DNA of 60,677 nucleotides from Actinomyces haliotis (GCF_015355765.1 NZ_JACWNA010000024.1:1-60677), one strand, 5' to 3'. Shown: positions 44,782 through 55,082, numbered from the stretch's first letter. Notes: generated by a model not told the origin, from the sequence alone. Numbers and translations: made by a program.

Positions 44782-44873
44782 GGGCGCGATCATGCCATCG
44801 CGGGCCGCCGTCGCGCCCGTCACCCCCGGGTGTCGCTCCGGGCGCAGCGGCGTCATCCCGCGAGAATGCCCGC

Positions 44874-47411
44874 ATGCCGAAGTCCCCCACCGTGACTCCT
44901 CCCCCGACCGACGGCGAGATCGTCGAGCAGGACCTCTCGACGGAGATGCGCTCCTCCTTCCTGGAGTACGCCTACTCGGTCATCTACGCCCGGGCCCTCC
45001 CGGACGCCCGTGACGGTCTCAAGCCCGTCCAGCGCCGCATCCTGTTCCAGATGGACCGGATGGGGCTGCGTCCCGACCGCCCTCACGTGAAGTCCTCCCG
45101 CGTCGTCGGGGACGTCATGGGGCGTCTGCACCCCCACGGCGACGTCGCCATCTACGAGGCGCTCGTGCGGCAGGCCCAGCCCTTCACGATGCGGCTGCCG
45201 CTCGTCGACGGCCACGGCAACTTCGGCTCCCTCGATGACGGTCCCGCGGCCCCCCGGTACACCGAGGCGCGCCTCGCGGCCCCGGCGCTCGCCCTCACCG
45301 CGGACATCGACGAGGACACCGTCGTCTTCTCCCCCAACTACGACTACACGCTCACCGAGCCCGACGTCCTGCCGGCCGCCTTCCCGAACCTCCTCGTCAA
45401 CGGCGCGACGGGGATCGCCGTCGGCATGGCGACCAACATGCCGCCCCACAACCTCGTCGAGGTCGTCGGCGCGGCCCGCCACCTCATCGAGCACCCGGAC
45501 GCCACCCTCGAGGACCTCATGGCCTTCGTGCCCGGCCCGGACCTACCGGCCGGCGGCATGATCGTCGGGCTCGACGGCGTCCGCGAGGCCTACCGCACGG
45601 GCCGCGGCAAGTTCGTCACCCGGGCGACGGCGCGCATCGAGAACGTCACCGCCCGCAGGAAGGGCATCGTCGTCACCGAGCTGCCCTACATGGTCGGCCC
45701 GGAGAAGGTCATCGCCCGGATCAAGGACGCCGTCGGCTCCAAGAAGCTCCAGGGCGTCACGGACGTCCAGGACCTCACGGACCGCAAGAACGGCACGCGG
45801 CTGGTCATCTCGGTGAAGAACGGCTACAACCCGGAGGCCGTCCTCGCCCAGCTCTACAAGCACACGCCGCTCGAGGACTCCTTCGGCATCAACAACGTGT
45901 GCCTCGTCGACGGCCAGCCCCGCACGCTGGGCCTGCGCGAGCTCCTCGAGGTCTTCGTGCGCCACCGCCTCACGGTCGTGGAGCGCCGCACCCGCTATCG
46001 CCTCGGCAGGCGGCGCGAGCGCCAGCACCTGGTCGAGGGCCTCCTCATCGCGATCCTCGACATCGACGAGGTCATCCAGGTGGTCCGCTCCTCGGACGAC
46101 GCCGCCACCGCGCGCACCCGCCTCATGCAGGTCTTCGATCTCTCCGAGCCGCAGGCCTCCTACATCCTTGAGCTCCAGCTGCGTCGGCTCACCAAGTTCT
46201 CGGTCATCGAGCTGGAGAAGGAGCGCGACGAGCTGGCCGCGGAGATCGAGCAGCTCGAGGCGATCCTCGCCGATGACAGGCTCCTGCGCGGCGTCGTCTC
46301 CCGCGAGCTCGCCTCCGTGGCGGAGGAGTTCGGCACTCCCCGTCGCACCGTCCTGCTGGAGGCCGCCGGCAAGGGCGCCGGTGCTCTCACCGGTGGCGTC
46401 GGCTCGCAGGCAGGTGCCGGTGCCGGAGCCTCCGCCGCGGCGCGCGCCGCGAGCGAGGCCATGATGCTCGCCGGCGCCAAGGACGTACCGCTCACTGTCC
46501 CGGACGACCCCTGCCGCGTCATGCTCTCGGCGACGGGCCTCGTGGCACGCACCCAGGGCGCGAAGCCGGTGCCGCGCACGGGGGGCCGTCAGTCGCACGA
46601 CGCGCTCACGAGCCAGGTCCCGGCCACCGCGCGAGGAGCCGTGGGCGCCGTGACGGACACGGGCCGCCTCGTGCGTCTCGACGTCGTAGCCGCGCCCGAG
46701 GTGCCGCGCCTCGAGGGCTCGCCGTCCCTGGCCGGCGGCACGCCGGCACGGCTGCTCGTCGACATCGAGCCTGAGGAGAAGGTCGTCGGCCTGGTACCGC
46801 TCTCGCCCGAGGACCCGACGTCTGCGGAGCCGATCGTCCTCGTCACCGCACAGGGCGTCGTCAAGCGCGTCAAGCCCCGGGACGAGCCGCGCTCGGGAGA
46901 CGCGTGGGAGGTCATCTCACTGGCTGACGGCGACCGCGTCGTCATGGCCGGGACGGCCTCGGACGCGGACATGCTGGTCCTGGTGACCTCCGACGCGCAG
47001 CTCCTGCGCTTCCCGGCCTCCAAGGTGAGGCCCCAGGGTCGCGGCGCCGCCGGCATGGCCGGCATCGCGCTGCATGACGGGGCCCGCGTCATCGCCGGCT
47101 CCGTCGTCGCCGAGGACCTGCTGGCCGAGGCCGAGGTCGTCACGGTCGCCGGCGCCCAGGGCGCTCTGCCGGGCACGGCGGGCTCGGTGAAGGTCTCCCC
47201 GCTGGACCGTTACCCGGCCAAGGGCCGCGCCACGGGCGGTGTGCGCGCGCACCGCTTCGTGCGCGGCGAGGACGAGCTCGTGCTCGCGTGGGTGGGCGTG
47301 GGGCCCCGCGCCGTCGGGTCCGGTGGTCAGGCCATCGACCTCCCGGAGCCGGACGAGCGGCGTGACGCCTCGGGATCGCCACTGCCCGGGCCCATCACGG
47401 CCATCGGCTGA
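44874..47411 (+). CDS. parC: DNA topoisomerase IV / second gyrase-type subunit A
   Basis: This 845-residue type IIA topoisomerase A subunit has a winged-helix and tower region with the catalytic tyrosine in [20 protein letters not shown] before it, and an acidic breakage-region motif [21 protein letters not shown]-terminal beta-pinwheel follows (six blades, e.g. [15 protein letters not shown] and [12 protein letters not shown]). The absence of a GyrA box (QRRGGKG) favours topoisomerase IV, the decatenase, over gyrase. A 50-residue Ala/Gly linker precedes the pinwheel. The partner parE lies 2.4 kb away in opposite orientation. The ATG at 44874 is 7 nt after GAGAAT. Confidence 0.9.
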   Translation: MPKSPTVTPPPTDGEIVEQDLSTEMRSSFLEYAYSVIYARALPDARDGLKPVQRRILFQMDRMGLRPDRPHVKSSRVVGDVMGRLHPHGDVAIYEALVRQAQPFTMRLPLVDGHGNFGSLDDGPAAPRYTEARLAAPALALTADIDEDTVVFSPNYDYTLTEPDVLPAAFPNLLVNGATGIAVGMATNMPPHNLVEVVGAARHLIEHPDATLEDLMAFVPGPDLPAGGMIVGLDGVREAYRTGRGKFVTRATARIENVTARRKGIVVTELPYMVGPEKVIARIKDAVGSKKLQGVTDVQDLTDRKNGTRLVISVKNGYNPEAVLAQLYKHTPLEDSFGINNVCLVDGQPRTLGLRELLEVFVRHRLTVVERRTRYRLGRRRERQHLVEGLLIAILDIDEVIQVVRSSDDAATARTRLMQVFDLSEPQASYILELQLRRLTKFSVIELEKERDELAAEIEQLEAILADDRLLRGVVSRELASVAEEFGTPRRTVLLEAAGKGAGALTGGVGSQAGAGAGASAAARAASEAMMLAGAKDVPLTVPDDPCRVMLSATGLVARTQGAKPVPRTGGRQSHDALTSQVPATARGAVGAVTDTGRLVRLDVVAAPEVPRLEGSPSLAGGTPARLLVDIEPEEKVVGLVPLSPEDPTSAEPIVLVTAQGVVKRVKPRDEPRSGDAWEVISLADGDRVVMAGTASDADMLVLVTSDAQLLRFPASKVRPQGRGAAGMAGIALHDGARVIAGSVVAEDLLAEAEVVTVAGAQGALPGTAGSVKVSPLDRYPAKGRATGGVRAHRFVRGEDELVLAWVGVGPRAVGSGGQAIDLPEPDERRDASGSPLPGPITAIG

Positions 47412-47482
47412 GAACGGCGCGGTCCTGCGACTCGCAAGCCGCGGAGGCGGGGCCCCACGGCGCGCCGGTCGGCCGTCGCCGA

Positions 47483-48616
47483 TCAGGCTCCCCGACCGGT
47501 CGAGTGGGTCCACAGCCTCAGGGCCGTGGCCGTCGACCGCTCCGTGTTGGAGGCCGCGTTGGCCAGCTCGGTGGCGAGGTCCTGCGACTCGCCCAGCGAG
47601 TTGGAGATGACGGCGACGACGCCCGCGTCGAGGAGGACGTCGGCGTCCGCCTTGACCCGGCCGGCGACGATGAGCGTCGGGACGCCCGCCTCCCTCGCCA
47701 CGGCGGCCACGCCCGCAGGCGTCTTGCCACCGAGGGTCTGAGCATCGACGGATCCCTCGCCGGTGATGACGAGCTCAGCGCCCTTGACGGCGTCAGCCAG
47801 GCCGACCACCTCGGAGACGAGCTCGATACCGGGCTGAAGGGTCGCGTCGAGGAAGGCGAGGAGCGCGAAGCCCAGGCCCCCCGCAGCACCGGCTCCGGGC
47901 TGCGAGGCCTCCTCCTCGTGCCCCGAGGCGGCGGCCCAGCGGCCGAGGACCTCGTCGAGGTAGGCGACGTCCTCCTCGCTGGCGCCCTTCTGCGGACCGA
48001 AGACGGCGCTGGCGCCGCGCTCGCCGAGGAGCGGGTTGTCCACGTCGCAGGCGACGTCGACGTGAAGCCCAGCGAGGCGCTCGTCGAGACCCGACAGGTC
48101 GACGGAGGCCACCCGCTCGAGCTCGGCGGGAGTGGAGCCGATCGTGGCGCCGTCGGCGTCGAGTATCCGGGCCCCGAGCTCGACCAGCATGCCGGCACCG
48201 CCGTCGTTCGTTGCGGAGCCGCCGATCCCGAGCAGCAGGCGCGTGGCCCCCGCGTCGAGCGCCGCCCGGACGAGTCGGCCCACGCCGCGGGTGTCCGAGG
48301 CGCGCACGTCGCGGTCCTCGGCGGAGATGATCTCCAGCCCGGAGGCGCTCGCCATCTCGGCGACGGCGGTGCCGTCGGCGAGAGCGATCCGGGCGGTGAC
48401 CGGCCGACCGAGGGCGTCGACGGCGTCGACGTCCCGCAGCTCGGCCCCGAGGGAGGCGGCGACGGCGTCGATGAAGCCCTCACCGCCGTCGGACACGGGC
48501 AGCTCGACGACGTCGGCCTCCGGGACGACGGCGCGCACGCCACGGGCCATGGCGGCGGCGGCCTCCGCCGCCGACATGGCCTGCTTGAAGGAGTCGGGAG
48601 CGATGACGATTCGCAT
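47483..48616 (-). CDS. Glycerate kinase, GarK/GlxK family
   Basis: This 377-residue glycerate 2-kinase (type 2, two-domain) phosphorylates D-glycerate. Landmarks are IVIAPDSFKQAMSAAEAA at the N-terminus, LPVSDGGEGFIDA, LLGIGGSATNDGGAGML, GAAGGLGFALLAFL, ITGEGSVDAQTLGGKTPAGV and SNSLGESQD. It lies between parC and a GNAT gene without a functional link. The ATG at 48616 follows GAGGATGG. Confidence 0.93.
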   Translation of the reverse strand: MRIVIAPDSFKQAMSAAEAAAAMARGVRAVVPEADVVELPVSDGGEGFIDAVAASLGAELRDVDAVDALGRPVTARIALADGTAVAEMASASGLEIISAEDRDVRASDTRGVGRLVRAALDAGATRLLLGIGGSATNDGGAGMLVELGARILDADGATIGSTPAELERVASVDLSGLDERLAGLHVDVACDVDNPLLGERGASAVFGPQKGASEEDVAYLDEVLGRWAAASGHEEEASQPGAGAAGGLGFALLAFLDATLQPGIELVSEVVGLADAVKGAELVITGEGSVDAQTLGGKTPAGVAAVAREAGVPTLIVAGRVKADADVLLDAGVVAVISNSLGESQDLATELANAASNTERSTATALRLWTHSTGRGA

Positions 48617-48664
48617 GCCCCATCCTCACCCAGAGCCGTGCCGCGCGGCCAGCGTCCGGACGCC

Positions 48665-49732
48665 TCAGACGTCGAGGCCGTAGAGGACCGTGCCGCGGGT
48701 CGGCTCGTAGCCGAGGCCCTCATAGAGGCCGACGACGCCCGTCGGGTTCTCGGAGTCGACGCCCGCGCCCGCGTACTGCATCCCGGAGTCCCGGTAGGCG
48801 CGCATCGCCGTCGTCAGAAGCGCCGTCGCGACGCGGCGATGGCGGTACTCGGCGCCGACGCCGAGGATGTCGGTGTAGCCCTCCGTCCAGCCGAGGGCGT
48901 CCCAGTCCTGCTCGTAACGGCTCGAGATGAGGTACCCGGCCACACGAGAGCGATCGCCCGAGCGGTCGACGGCCACGAAGCTCCAGCCCGGCTCGAAGTA
49001 GGGTCGCCGCTCGGTCCACTCCTTGGCGGAGACCTGCTGCGACCCCCACGCGTCCGCGAAGGCGGCGTTGTGCGCTCGCCGGACGTCGTCGTCGATCTGA
49101 GGGGTCCAGGGCTCGACGGTGAGGAAGCGGTCCGTCTCGATCTCGGGGATCGCCACGTCGAGACGACGACGCACCTCCCGGTACCAGCGCCGCGGCGTGA
49201 ATCCGATGCTCTCGAGGATCCCGCGCCAGGTGGTGTCGTCGTCGAGGACACCGGTGACGATGTGCGCTGCCTCGAAGGAGCCGCCGGTCACCTGGGCACG
49301 GCCCACGCGCTCAACGCCGATGAGGTGCTGGGCGCACTCGGTCTGCCAGTGGATGATGGCCGCTCCGACGCCGCGTCCCCGGTACTCCGGGTCGACGATC
49401 CCGCTCATCGAGGCGTAGATCTCCGAGGAGGGACGCAGCCGGACGATCGCGAAGGCACGCATGACGCCGTCGGCGTCGCGTCCGGCCACCCCTGAGTAGA
49501 CGGGATCGGCGAAGTACTCGGCGGTCTCGACCTCGCTCGTGCGGTACGGAGGGTTGTCCACGGCCTCGGCACGCGCGATGAGCGCCGCGACCTCGGGATT
49601 GTCAGCCGGGCTCAGCGGGAGCCAGGTGAGAAGGGTCGGCAGGGCGGAGCGCGGCCCGGGCCGCAGCATCGACCAGGCGCTCGAGGCGCCGAGCCGGTGG
49701 GAGGAACCGTAGGCAGGAGCCACGTGCACCAC
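48665..49732 (-). CDS. Double-GNAT acetyltransferase
   Basis: This 355-residue protein has two GNAT folds: the first has the acetyl-CoA loop VDPEYRGRGVGAAIIHW (~residues 108-125) and the second GVGAEYRHRRVATALLTTAM (~290-310) with LYEGLGYEPTRGTV at the end. The order resembles mycothiol synthase-like or Eis-like tandem acetyltransferases, but key MshD features were not checked. The GTG at 49732 is the assumed start; the first ~40 residues are poorly conserved in style, so a later start is possible. Confidence 0.8.
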   Translation of the reverse strand: MVHVAPAYGSSHRLGASSAWSMLRPGPRSALPTLLTWLPLSPADNPEVAALIARAEAVDNPPYRTSEVETAEYFADPVYSGVAGRDADGVMRAFAIVRLRPSSEIYASMSGIVDPEYRGRGVGAAIIHWQTECAQHLIGVERVGRAQVTGGSFEAAHIVTGVLDDDTTWRGILESIGFTPRRWYREVRRRLDVAIPEIETDRFLTVEPWTPQIDDDVRRAHNAAFADAWGSQQVSAKEWTERRPYFEPGWSFVAVDRSGDRSRVAGYLISSRYEQDWDALGWTEGYTDILGVGAEYRHRRVATALLTTAMRAYRDSGMQYAGAGVDSENPTGVVGLYEGLGYEPTRGTVLYGLDV

Positions 49733-49839
49733 TCTCGTCCGTCGGGAGGGTCCGCGCCTGCTCAGCCCGGACCCGTGGGGTCGATCCCGAGGCTACCCGA
49801 CGTCGACGCCGCGCACGTGCCCGCCGACCGTAGCCTCGG

Positions 49840-52071
49840 TCAGGCGTCGATGCGCTCCCGGTCGATCTCGCGGGCGCCCTCGACGATGAAGTCGCGGCGA
49901 GGCTCCACGTGGGAGCCCATGAGGAGCTCGAAGACGTTCTCGGCCTCCGCGAGCTCGGCCTCGTCGCCCAGGGTGATCCGGCGCAGGGTGCGGTGCTCGG
50001 GCTCCATCGTCGTCTCGGCGAGCTGGTGCGCGTCCATCTCGCCCAGGCCCTTGTAGCGCTGCGGCTCCTTGAAGGTCCTCCCCTGCTTCTCGAGCCTCTT
50101 GAGGGTCGTCACGAGCTCCTCGTCGGAGTACGTGTAGATGACCTCGCGCTTCTTGCGGCCCTGGCCGCTGACCTCGATGCGGTGCAGGGGCGGCACGGCG
50201 GCGAAGACGCGCCCGGCCTCGATCATGGGGCGCATGTAGCGGAAGAAGAGGGTGAGCAGCAGCGTGCGGATGTGGGCGCCGTCGACGTCGGCGTCCGTCA
50301 TGAGGATGATCTTCCCGTAGCGGGCCGCGTGGAGGTCGAAGGTGCGCCCGGAGCCCGCGCCGACGACCTGGATGATGGCGGAGCACTCGGCGTTCCCGAG
50401 CATGTCCGCCAGGGAGGCCTTCTGGACGTTGAGGATCTTGCCGCGGATCGGCAGGAGCGCCTGGAACTCGGAGTTGCGGGCGTTCTTCGCGGTGCCGAGC
50501 GCGGAGTCGCCCTCGACGATGAAGAGCTCGGAGGCGGCGACGTCGTCGGAGCGGCAGTCGGCGAGCTTGGCCGGGAGCGTGGAGGTCTCCAGGGCGGTCT
50601 TCCGGCGGGAGATCTCCTTGTGCATGCGGGCGGAGACCCGGGCTCGCATCTCACCGACGATCTTCTCCTGGAGCGCGCGGGACTGCGTCTTGAGGTCGCG
50701 CTTGGACGAGGTGAGGATCCCGGTGAGCTCCTTCTCGACGACCTTGGAGACGATCTGGCGCACGGGCGCCGTGCCGAGGACCTCCTTCGTCTGCCCCTCG
50801 AACTGCGGCTCGGGGACGCGGACGGTGACGACGGCGGTGAGCCCCGCGAGGATGTCGTCCTTCTCAATCCTCCCGTCCTTCGCGGTGACCTTGAGGGCGC
50901 GGGCGTTGGAGTCGATCTGCTTGCGCAGGACCTTGGTGACGGCCTGCTCGAAGCCGGTGAGGTGCGTGCCGCCCATCGGGGTGGCGATGATGTTGACGAA
51001 GGAGCGCTCGGTCGTCTCGTAGCCGATGCCCCAGCGCAGCGCGACGTCGACGGTGCAGGTGCGCTCGACCTCGACGGGACGCAGGTGACCGGTCTTGCGG
51101 TCGAGCTGCTGGACGGTCTCCGTGTAGGCCCCCTCGCCGGTGAGCCGGAAGGTGTCGGTGACGGATCCGTCGGTGGCGAGGAAGTCGACGAAGTCGGCGG
51201 TGCCGCCGTCGGCGCGGAAGAGCTCGGCGCCGTCCTTGTCCCCCGTGTCGAGGAGGTCGCCGGATCCCTCGGTGGCGTTCTTGGCACTGGCCCGCAGGGC
51301 CGGGTCGTCCGTGGGGGCCGTCGAGTCCGTCGCGGGGGTGGCCTCCGCGCGGGCCGCGACCTCCTCGGGGCGCTCGTCGGTGAGGGTGAGGGTGAGGCCG
51401 GGGACGAGGAAGCTCGTCTGGCGCAGCCGGGCGCGCAGCGCCGCGGCGTCGTACTCGGCGGGCTTGGGGAAGATCTGGGGGTCGGCCCAGTAGCGCACGC
51501 GCGTGCCGGTGACACCGCGCTTGACCTTGCCGATGACACGCAGCTCGGTGGCCTCGGTGAACTCCTCGAAGGGCGAGTCGGGGCTGGGACCGGACTTCGG
51601 GTCGGTGAAGACCCCGGGAACGCCCCGTCGGAAGCTCATGGCGTAGGTCTTGCCCCCGCGGTCGACCTCGACGTCCATGCGCGCGGACAGGGCGTTGACG
51701 ACGCTCGCGCCGACGCCGTGGAGGCCGCCGGCGGCGCCGTAGGAGCCGCCGCCGAACTTCCCGCCGGCGTGGAGCTTGGTGTAGACGAGCTCGACGCCGG
51801 TGAGGCCGGAGCCGGGCTCGATGTCGACGGGGACGCCGCGGCCGGTGTCGCGGACCTCGACGGAGCCGTCCTCGTGGACCGTCACCGCGATGGAGTCGCC
51901 GTATCCCTCGAGGGCCTCGTCGACGCCGTTGTCGATGATCTCCCAGACGCAGTGCATGAGGCCCCGCTGGTCGGTGGAGCCGATGTACATGCCGGGACGC
52001 TTGCGGACCGCCTCGAGCCCCTCAAGGACGGAGAGGTGTCGGGCGTTGTAGGAGCTCGAGGAATCTGGCAC
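49840..52071 (-). CDS. parE: DNA topoisomerase IV / gyrase-type subunit B
   Basis: This 743-residue GHKL ATPase and TOPRIM protein has ATP-site motifs EIIDNGVDEALEGYGDSI, VRDTGRGVPVDI and GGLHGVGASVVNALS. TOPRIM has FIVEGDSALGTAKNARN then LMTDADVDGAHIRTLLL. KGLGEMDAHQLAETTM is near the C-terminus. An inserted acidic stretch (~residues 245-295) separates the GHKL and transducer domains. GTG at 52071 is 6 nt after TAGGTT (leaderless). It would pair with the parC product. Confidence 0.93.
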   Translation of the reverse strand: MPDSSSSYNARHLSVLEGLEAVRKRPGMYIGSTDQRGLMHCVWEIIDNGVDEALEGYGDSIAVTVHEDGSVEVRDTGRGVPVDIEPGSGLTGVELVYTKLHAGGKFGGGSYGAAGGLHGVGASVVNALSARMDVEVDRGGKTYAMSFRRGVPGVFTDPKSGPSPDSPFEEFTEATELRVIGKVKRGVTGTRVRYWADPQIFPKPAEYDAAALRARLRQTSFLVPGLTLTLTDERPEEVAARAEATPATDSTAPTDDPALRASAKNATEGSGDLLDTGDKDGAELFRADGGTADFVDFLATDGSVTDTFRLTGEGAYTETVQQLDRKTGHLRPVEVERTCTVDVALRWGIGYETTERSFVNIIATPMGGTHLTGFEQAVTKVLRKQIDSNARALKVTAKDGRIEKDDILAGLTAVVTVRVPEPQFEGQTKEVLGTAPVRQIVSKVVEKELTGILTSSKRDLKTQSRALQEKIVGEMRARVSARMHKEISRRKTALETSTLPAKLADCRSDDVAASELFIVEGDSALGTAKNARNSEFQALLPIRGKILNVQKASLADMLGNAECSAIIQVVGAGSGRTFDLHAARYGKIILMTDADVDGAHIRTLLLTLFFRYMRPMIEAGRVFAAVPPLHRIEVSGQGRKKREVIYTYSDEELVTTLKRLEKQGRTFKEPQRYKGLGEMDAHQLAETTMEPEHRTLRRITLGDEAELAEAENVFELLMGSHVEPRRDFIVEGAREIDRERIDA

Positions 52072-52254
52072 GGCGGCAACCTAGCGGATCGGCGGTGCGG
52101 CGCGGATCCTCCCGCGCCGCAGGGTCCGTGTGGGCTTCGTATCCGCCCTCCCCGCCTGCCTTCCCCGTTTCGCCTCCGGCGCAGACCGTGCGCCCCAGGC
52201 GGAAACGACCCGAATGTGATCGTCCCGTGTCATGAGGGGTGGTGGAGTAGCCAC

Positions 52255-52521
52255 ATGAGCCAGACAAGCATCCCCGCCGTCACCGAGCAGGCGGCCGCAC
52301 CGGCCGACTCGGCCGCACCCGCTGCGGGCTCCTCCTCCGAGCGCCCGCTCACCACCGCCGACCGCTGCGACGCCTGCGGCGCCCAGGCCTACGTCCGCGT
52401 CGTGCTCGCCTCTGGCGAGCTCCTCTTCTGCGCCCACCACGGCCGCGCCAACATGGCCGCGCTCGAGTCGCAGGCGCTCTTCATCCAGGACGAGTCGGCT
52501 CGCCTCGTCTCGGAGGACTGA
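52255..52521 (+). CDS. Small zinc-finger-like protein (DUF7455 type)
   Basis: This 88-residue protein has an Ala/Pro-rich N-terminus (~30 residues) and a compact C-terminus with DRCDACGAQAYVRVVL and LLFCAHHGRAN, giving CX2C and CX2H metal ligands. This matches small actinobacterial proteins often near rpoD or parE. Function is unknown. The ATG at 52255 has GGTGGAG about 8 nt upstream. It is divergent from parE. Confidence 0.85.
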   Translation: MSQTSIPAVTEQAAAPADSAAPAAGSSSERPLTTADRCDACGAQAYVRVVLASGELLFCAHHGRANMAALESQALFIQDESARLVSED

Positions 52522-52644
52522 GCACCGCGCCCCTTCCCCATCCGTGCACGAGGACGGCGCCGCGCCGGGCCATGAGCCCGCCGCGGCGCCGTTCGTCGTC
52601 CCTTCTCGGGCGAGGGCCGGGTGGGGACCGTCCGGTCCCGCCGG

Positions 52645-53472
52645 TCAGCTCTGCCGGGGATCCCCCGGCTGCTCGTCCAGGTGCTGGTCCCACAGGGCGT
52701 GGAAGTGGTGGACCGGACCGTGGCCGTGCCCGACTGCTAGCTCATCCGCGTGCGCGATGGCGCTGGCGAGGTAGGTCTTGGCGTCCCGCACCGCCTCGAG
52801 CCAGACGGCCCGGCGCGGCCGGAGAGCCGCGATCGCGGAGGACAGGGTGCAGCCGGTGCCGTGAGTGTTCCGGGTCTCGGTGCGCGGCGCCGTGAGGAGC
52901 TCGACGCCGTCGGCGTCGGCGTAGACGTCCGTCGCCTCACCCGCGAGGTGACCGCCCTTGAGCAGGGCCCGGGGGATCCCGAGGTCGAGCAGGGCACGTG
53001 CCTGGTCGACCATGCCGTCGACGTCGACCGCCTCCGCCTCGTCCAGCAGGACGGCGGCCTCGGGCATGTTGGGCGTGATGAGGTCCGCACGCGTGCACAG
53101 CTCGCGCAAAGCCTGGACGGCCTCCTCCTCGAGCAGACGGTCACCGGAGGTGGCCACCATGACGGGGTCCAGGACCGTGCTCCCGAGCCGCGGGAGGTAC
53201 TCGCTGACTACGCCGATGAGTCCGGTGGTGGAGAGCATCCCGATCTTGGTCGCGTCCGGGGCGACATCGTCCAGGAGCGTGTCGAGCTGCGCGCGGACGA
53301 AGTCCTCCGGCACGTTGAGCACGCCGGTGACGCCGGTCGTCGACTGGGCGGTGAGCGCGGTGACGACACTCATCCCGTAGGCGCCGAGCGCGCTCATGGA
53401 CTTGAGGTCCGCCTGCAGCCCGGCCCCTCCTGAGGGGTCCGAGCCGGCGATCGTGAGGACGCGGGGGATCAT
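52645..53472 (-). CDS. thiD: Hydroxymethylpyrimidine/phosphomethylpyrimidine kinase
   Basis: This 275-residue ribokinase-fold enzyme phosphorylates HMP and HMP-P for thiamine synthesis. Motifs are TIAGSDPSGGAGLQADLKSM (substrate loop), VMVATSGDRLLEEEAV (DPVM context), LLKGGHLAGEATDV and NTHGTGCTLSSAIA with the catalytic aspartate position replaced by context HGTGC. It is last in the thiMED operon; its ATG overlaps the thiE stop by 4 nt. Confidence 0.95.
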   Translation of the reverse strand: MIPRVLTIAGSDPSGGAGLQADLKSMSALGAYGMSVVTALTAQSTTGVTGVLNVPEDFVRAQLDTLLDDVAPDATKIGMLSTTGLIGVVSEYLPRLGSTVLDPVMVATSGDRLLEEEAVQALRELCTRADLITPNMPEAAVLLDEAEAVDVDGMVDQARALLDLGIPRALLKGGHLAGEATDVYADADGVELLTAPRTETRNTHGTGCTLSSAIAALRPRRAVWLEAVRDAKTYLASAIAHADELAVGHGHGPVHHFHALWDQHLDEQPGDPRQS

Positions 53473-54137
53473 GCGCGGGCTCCTTCGTCCCAGGCGGCAC
53501 GCAGGGTGCGCGTCGCAGCGGCCGGGTTCTCCGCGAGGCAGATCGCGGAGACGACGGCGGTTCCGGCCAGGCCGCCGGCGGCGAGCTCAGGGAGGTCTCG
53601 CGCCGTGATGCCGCCGATGGCGACGGCCGGCAGACAGGTGCGGGCGGCGAGGGCGGCGACGCCGTCCGTGCCCAGGCCCGTGGGCGCGTCCGTCTTGGTG
53701 GCGGTGGCCCGGATCGTGCCGATGCCGAGGTGGTCGCAGGCGCCCTCGGCCTCCGCGGCGGCGACCTCCTCGGGCGTCGACGCGGACAGGCCGAGGTAGG
53801 CGCCGTCGCCGATGAGGCGCCGGACGACGACGGCGGGCAGGTCCCTCTGCCCGACGTGGACGCCGGCGACGCGGGAGCCGAGCGCGCGGGCCGCGAGGAA
53901 GACGTCGACGCGGTCGTTGACGAGGACGGGGACCCGTTCCCCGACCGCGGCGCAGACGTCGAGGACCTCCTGCAGGAAGGCCGCTCCGTCGGTGTCCTTC
54001 GCGCGCAGCTGCACGCAGGTGACGCCGGCGTCGACGGCCTCGGTCACGGTCTCGAGGACCGTGCGGCCGCGCGCGGCGCACTGGGCGGCGTCGGTGACGA
54101 GGTAGAGGCGCAGGTCCGGGGCGGGCCGCGGCGTCAC
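53469..54137 (-). CDS. thiE: Thiamine-phosphate synthase
   Basis: This 222-residue TIM barrel couples HMP-PP to thiazole phosphate. Motifs are LYLVTDAAQC, VTCVQLRAKDTDGAAF, VPVLVNDRVDVFLAARAL, GVHVGQRDLP and IGTIRATATKTDAP, all in family order. The GTG start overlaps the thiM stop by 4 nt. It is the middle gene of the operon. Confidence 0.96.
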   Translation of the reverse strand: MTPRPAPDLRLYLVTDAAQCAARGRTVLETVTEAVDAGVTCVQLRAKDTDGAAFLQEVLDVCAAVGERVPVLVNDRVDVFLAARALGSRVAGVHVGQRDLPAVVVRRLIGDGAYLGLSASTPEEVAAAEAEGACDHLGIGTIRATATKTDAPTGLGTDGVAALAARTCLPAVAIGGITARDLPELAAGGLAGTAVVSAICLAENPAAATRTLRAAWDEGARA

Positions 54138-54961
54138 CGGTCCTCCTCCGTCACGGGTGTCGAGGCGACGGCGTCACGGCCGAGCCCGGCGAGCGCGTCG
54201 AGGAGCGCCGGCTGGAAGGAGCCGGGGCCCTCGCTGCGGGCCGCGGCCCGCTCGGCGGCGGCCGAGTAGAAGGCGTGGCAGGCGACGACGGCGTCGAGGT
54301 CGGACACCGGCGCCGCTCCCCCGGTGCGAGCCGCGGCGACGAAGGCTCCGATGAGGGCACCGAGGGCGCAGCCTCCGCCGGTCATGCGGGTGAGCATCGC
54401 CGAGCCGCCGCCGACGCGCACGGTCCGGGTGCCGTCCGTGATGAGGTCGACGGGTCCGGACACGGCGACGACGCCGCCGGTCCGGGCGGCAACGGCGTGG
54501 GCGGCCTCGCGCGCACCGTCGACGTCGTCGGAGGTCTCGGGGCCGCGGCCTCCCCCTCCGAGCCCCGCCAGCGCGATGATCTCCGAGGCGTTGCCCCGCA
54601 CGACGTCGGGGCTCATGCCCAGCAGGCGGTGGGCGAGTGCGGTGCGGTGAGTGAGGGCGCCGATCGCGACCGGGTCGAGGACCCAGGGCGTCCCGGCCTT
54701 CTTCGCGGCCTGCGCCGCCTCGAGGTCGGCGAGACGCTGCTCGGGCTGGGGCGTGCCGAGATTGATGAGCACGGCGGAGGCGACGGCGGCGAAGGGACCG
54801 GCCTCATCGGTGATGTCGACCATGGCGGGCGCGGCTCCGGCGGAGAGCAGCACGTTGGCCGTCACGTTGGTGACGACGGAGTTGGTGAGGCACTGGACCA
54901 GGGGCGGCGCTGCTCGCAGCGTCTCCAGGACCTCGGAGCGGACGGCGTACGGCACACCCAT
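54134..54961 (-). CDS. thiM: Hydroxyethylthiazole kinase
   Basis: This 275-residue salvage kinase phosphorylates 4-methyl-5-(2-hydroxyethyl)thiazole. Motifs are LVQCLTNSVVTNVTANVLLS, INLGTPQP, VRGNASEI and MTGGGCALGALIGAF, with the catalytic cysteine. With thiE and thiD it makes a salvage-type operon; thiC and thiG are not in the window. The ATG at 54961 follows the TPP aptamer directly. Confidence 0.96.
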   Translation of the reverse strand: MGVPYAVRSEVLETLRAAPPLVQCLTNSVVTNVTANVLLSAGAAPAMVDITDEAGPFAAVASAVLINLGTPQPEQRLADLEAAQAAKKAGTPWVLDPVAIGALTHRTALAHRLLGMSPDVVRGNASEIIALAGLGGGGRGPETSDDVDGAREAAHAVAARTGGVVAVSGPVDLITDGTRTVRVGGGSAMLTRMTGGGCALGALIGAFVAAARTGGAAPVSDLDAVVACHAFYSAAAERAAARSEGPGSFQPALLDALAGLGRDAVASTPVTEEDR

Positions 54962-55033
54962 GACATTCCCTTCGTCAGCATGACCTGAACAGGTTCGACG
55001 GGTGTTCTCTCAGCCTCGCGGCACCCCGTGTCA
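54961..55033 (-). ncRNA. TPP (THI-element) riboswitch
   Basis: Read leftward the leader has the conserved THI-element order: ACGGGGTGC, GGCTGAGA, ACCCG, GAACCTG and AGGTCATGCTGACGAAGGGA. The P1 stem is TGACA (55033-55029) with TGTCA (54965-54961). The AAGGGA that serves as Shine-Dalgarno is inside the 3' part of the aptamer, and the closing base pairs reach the A of the thiM ATG. TPP binding should thus hide the ribosome-binding site directly and shut off thiMED. Confidence 0.95.
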
Positions 55034-55082
55034 GGGCACAGGCTACCCCGGAACCGGCAGCCGGGCGGGTGAGAGCGCAGGA

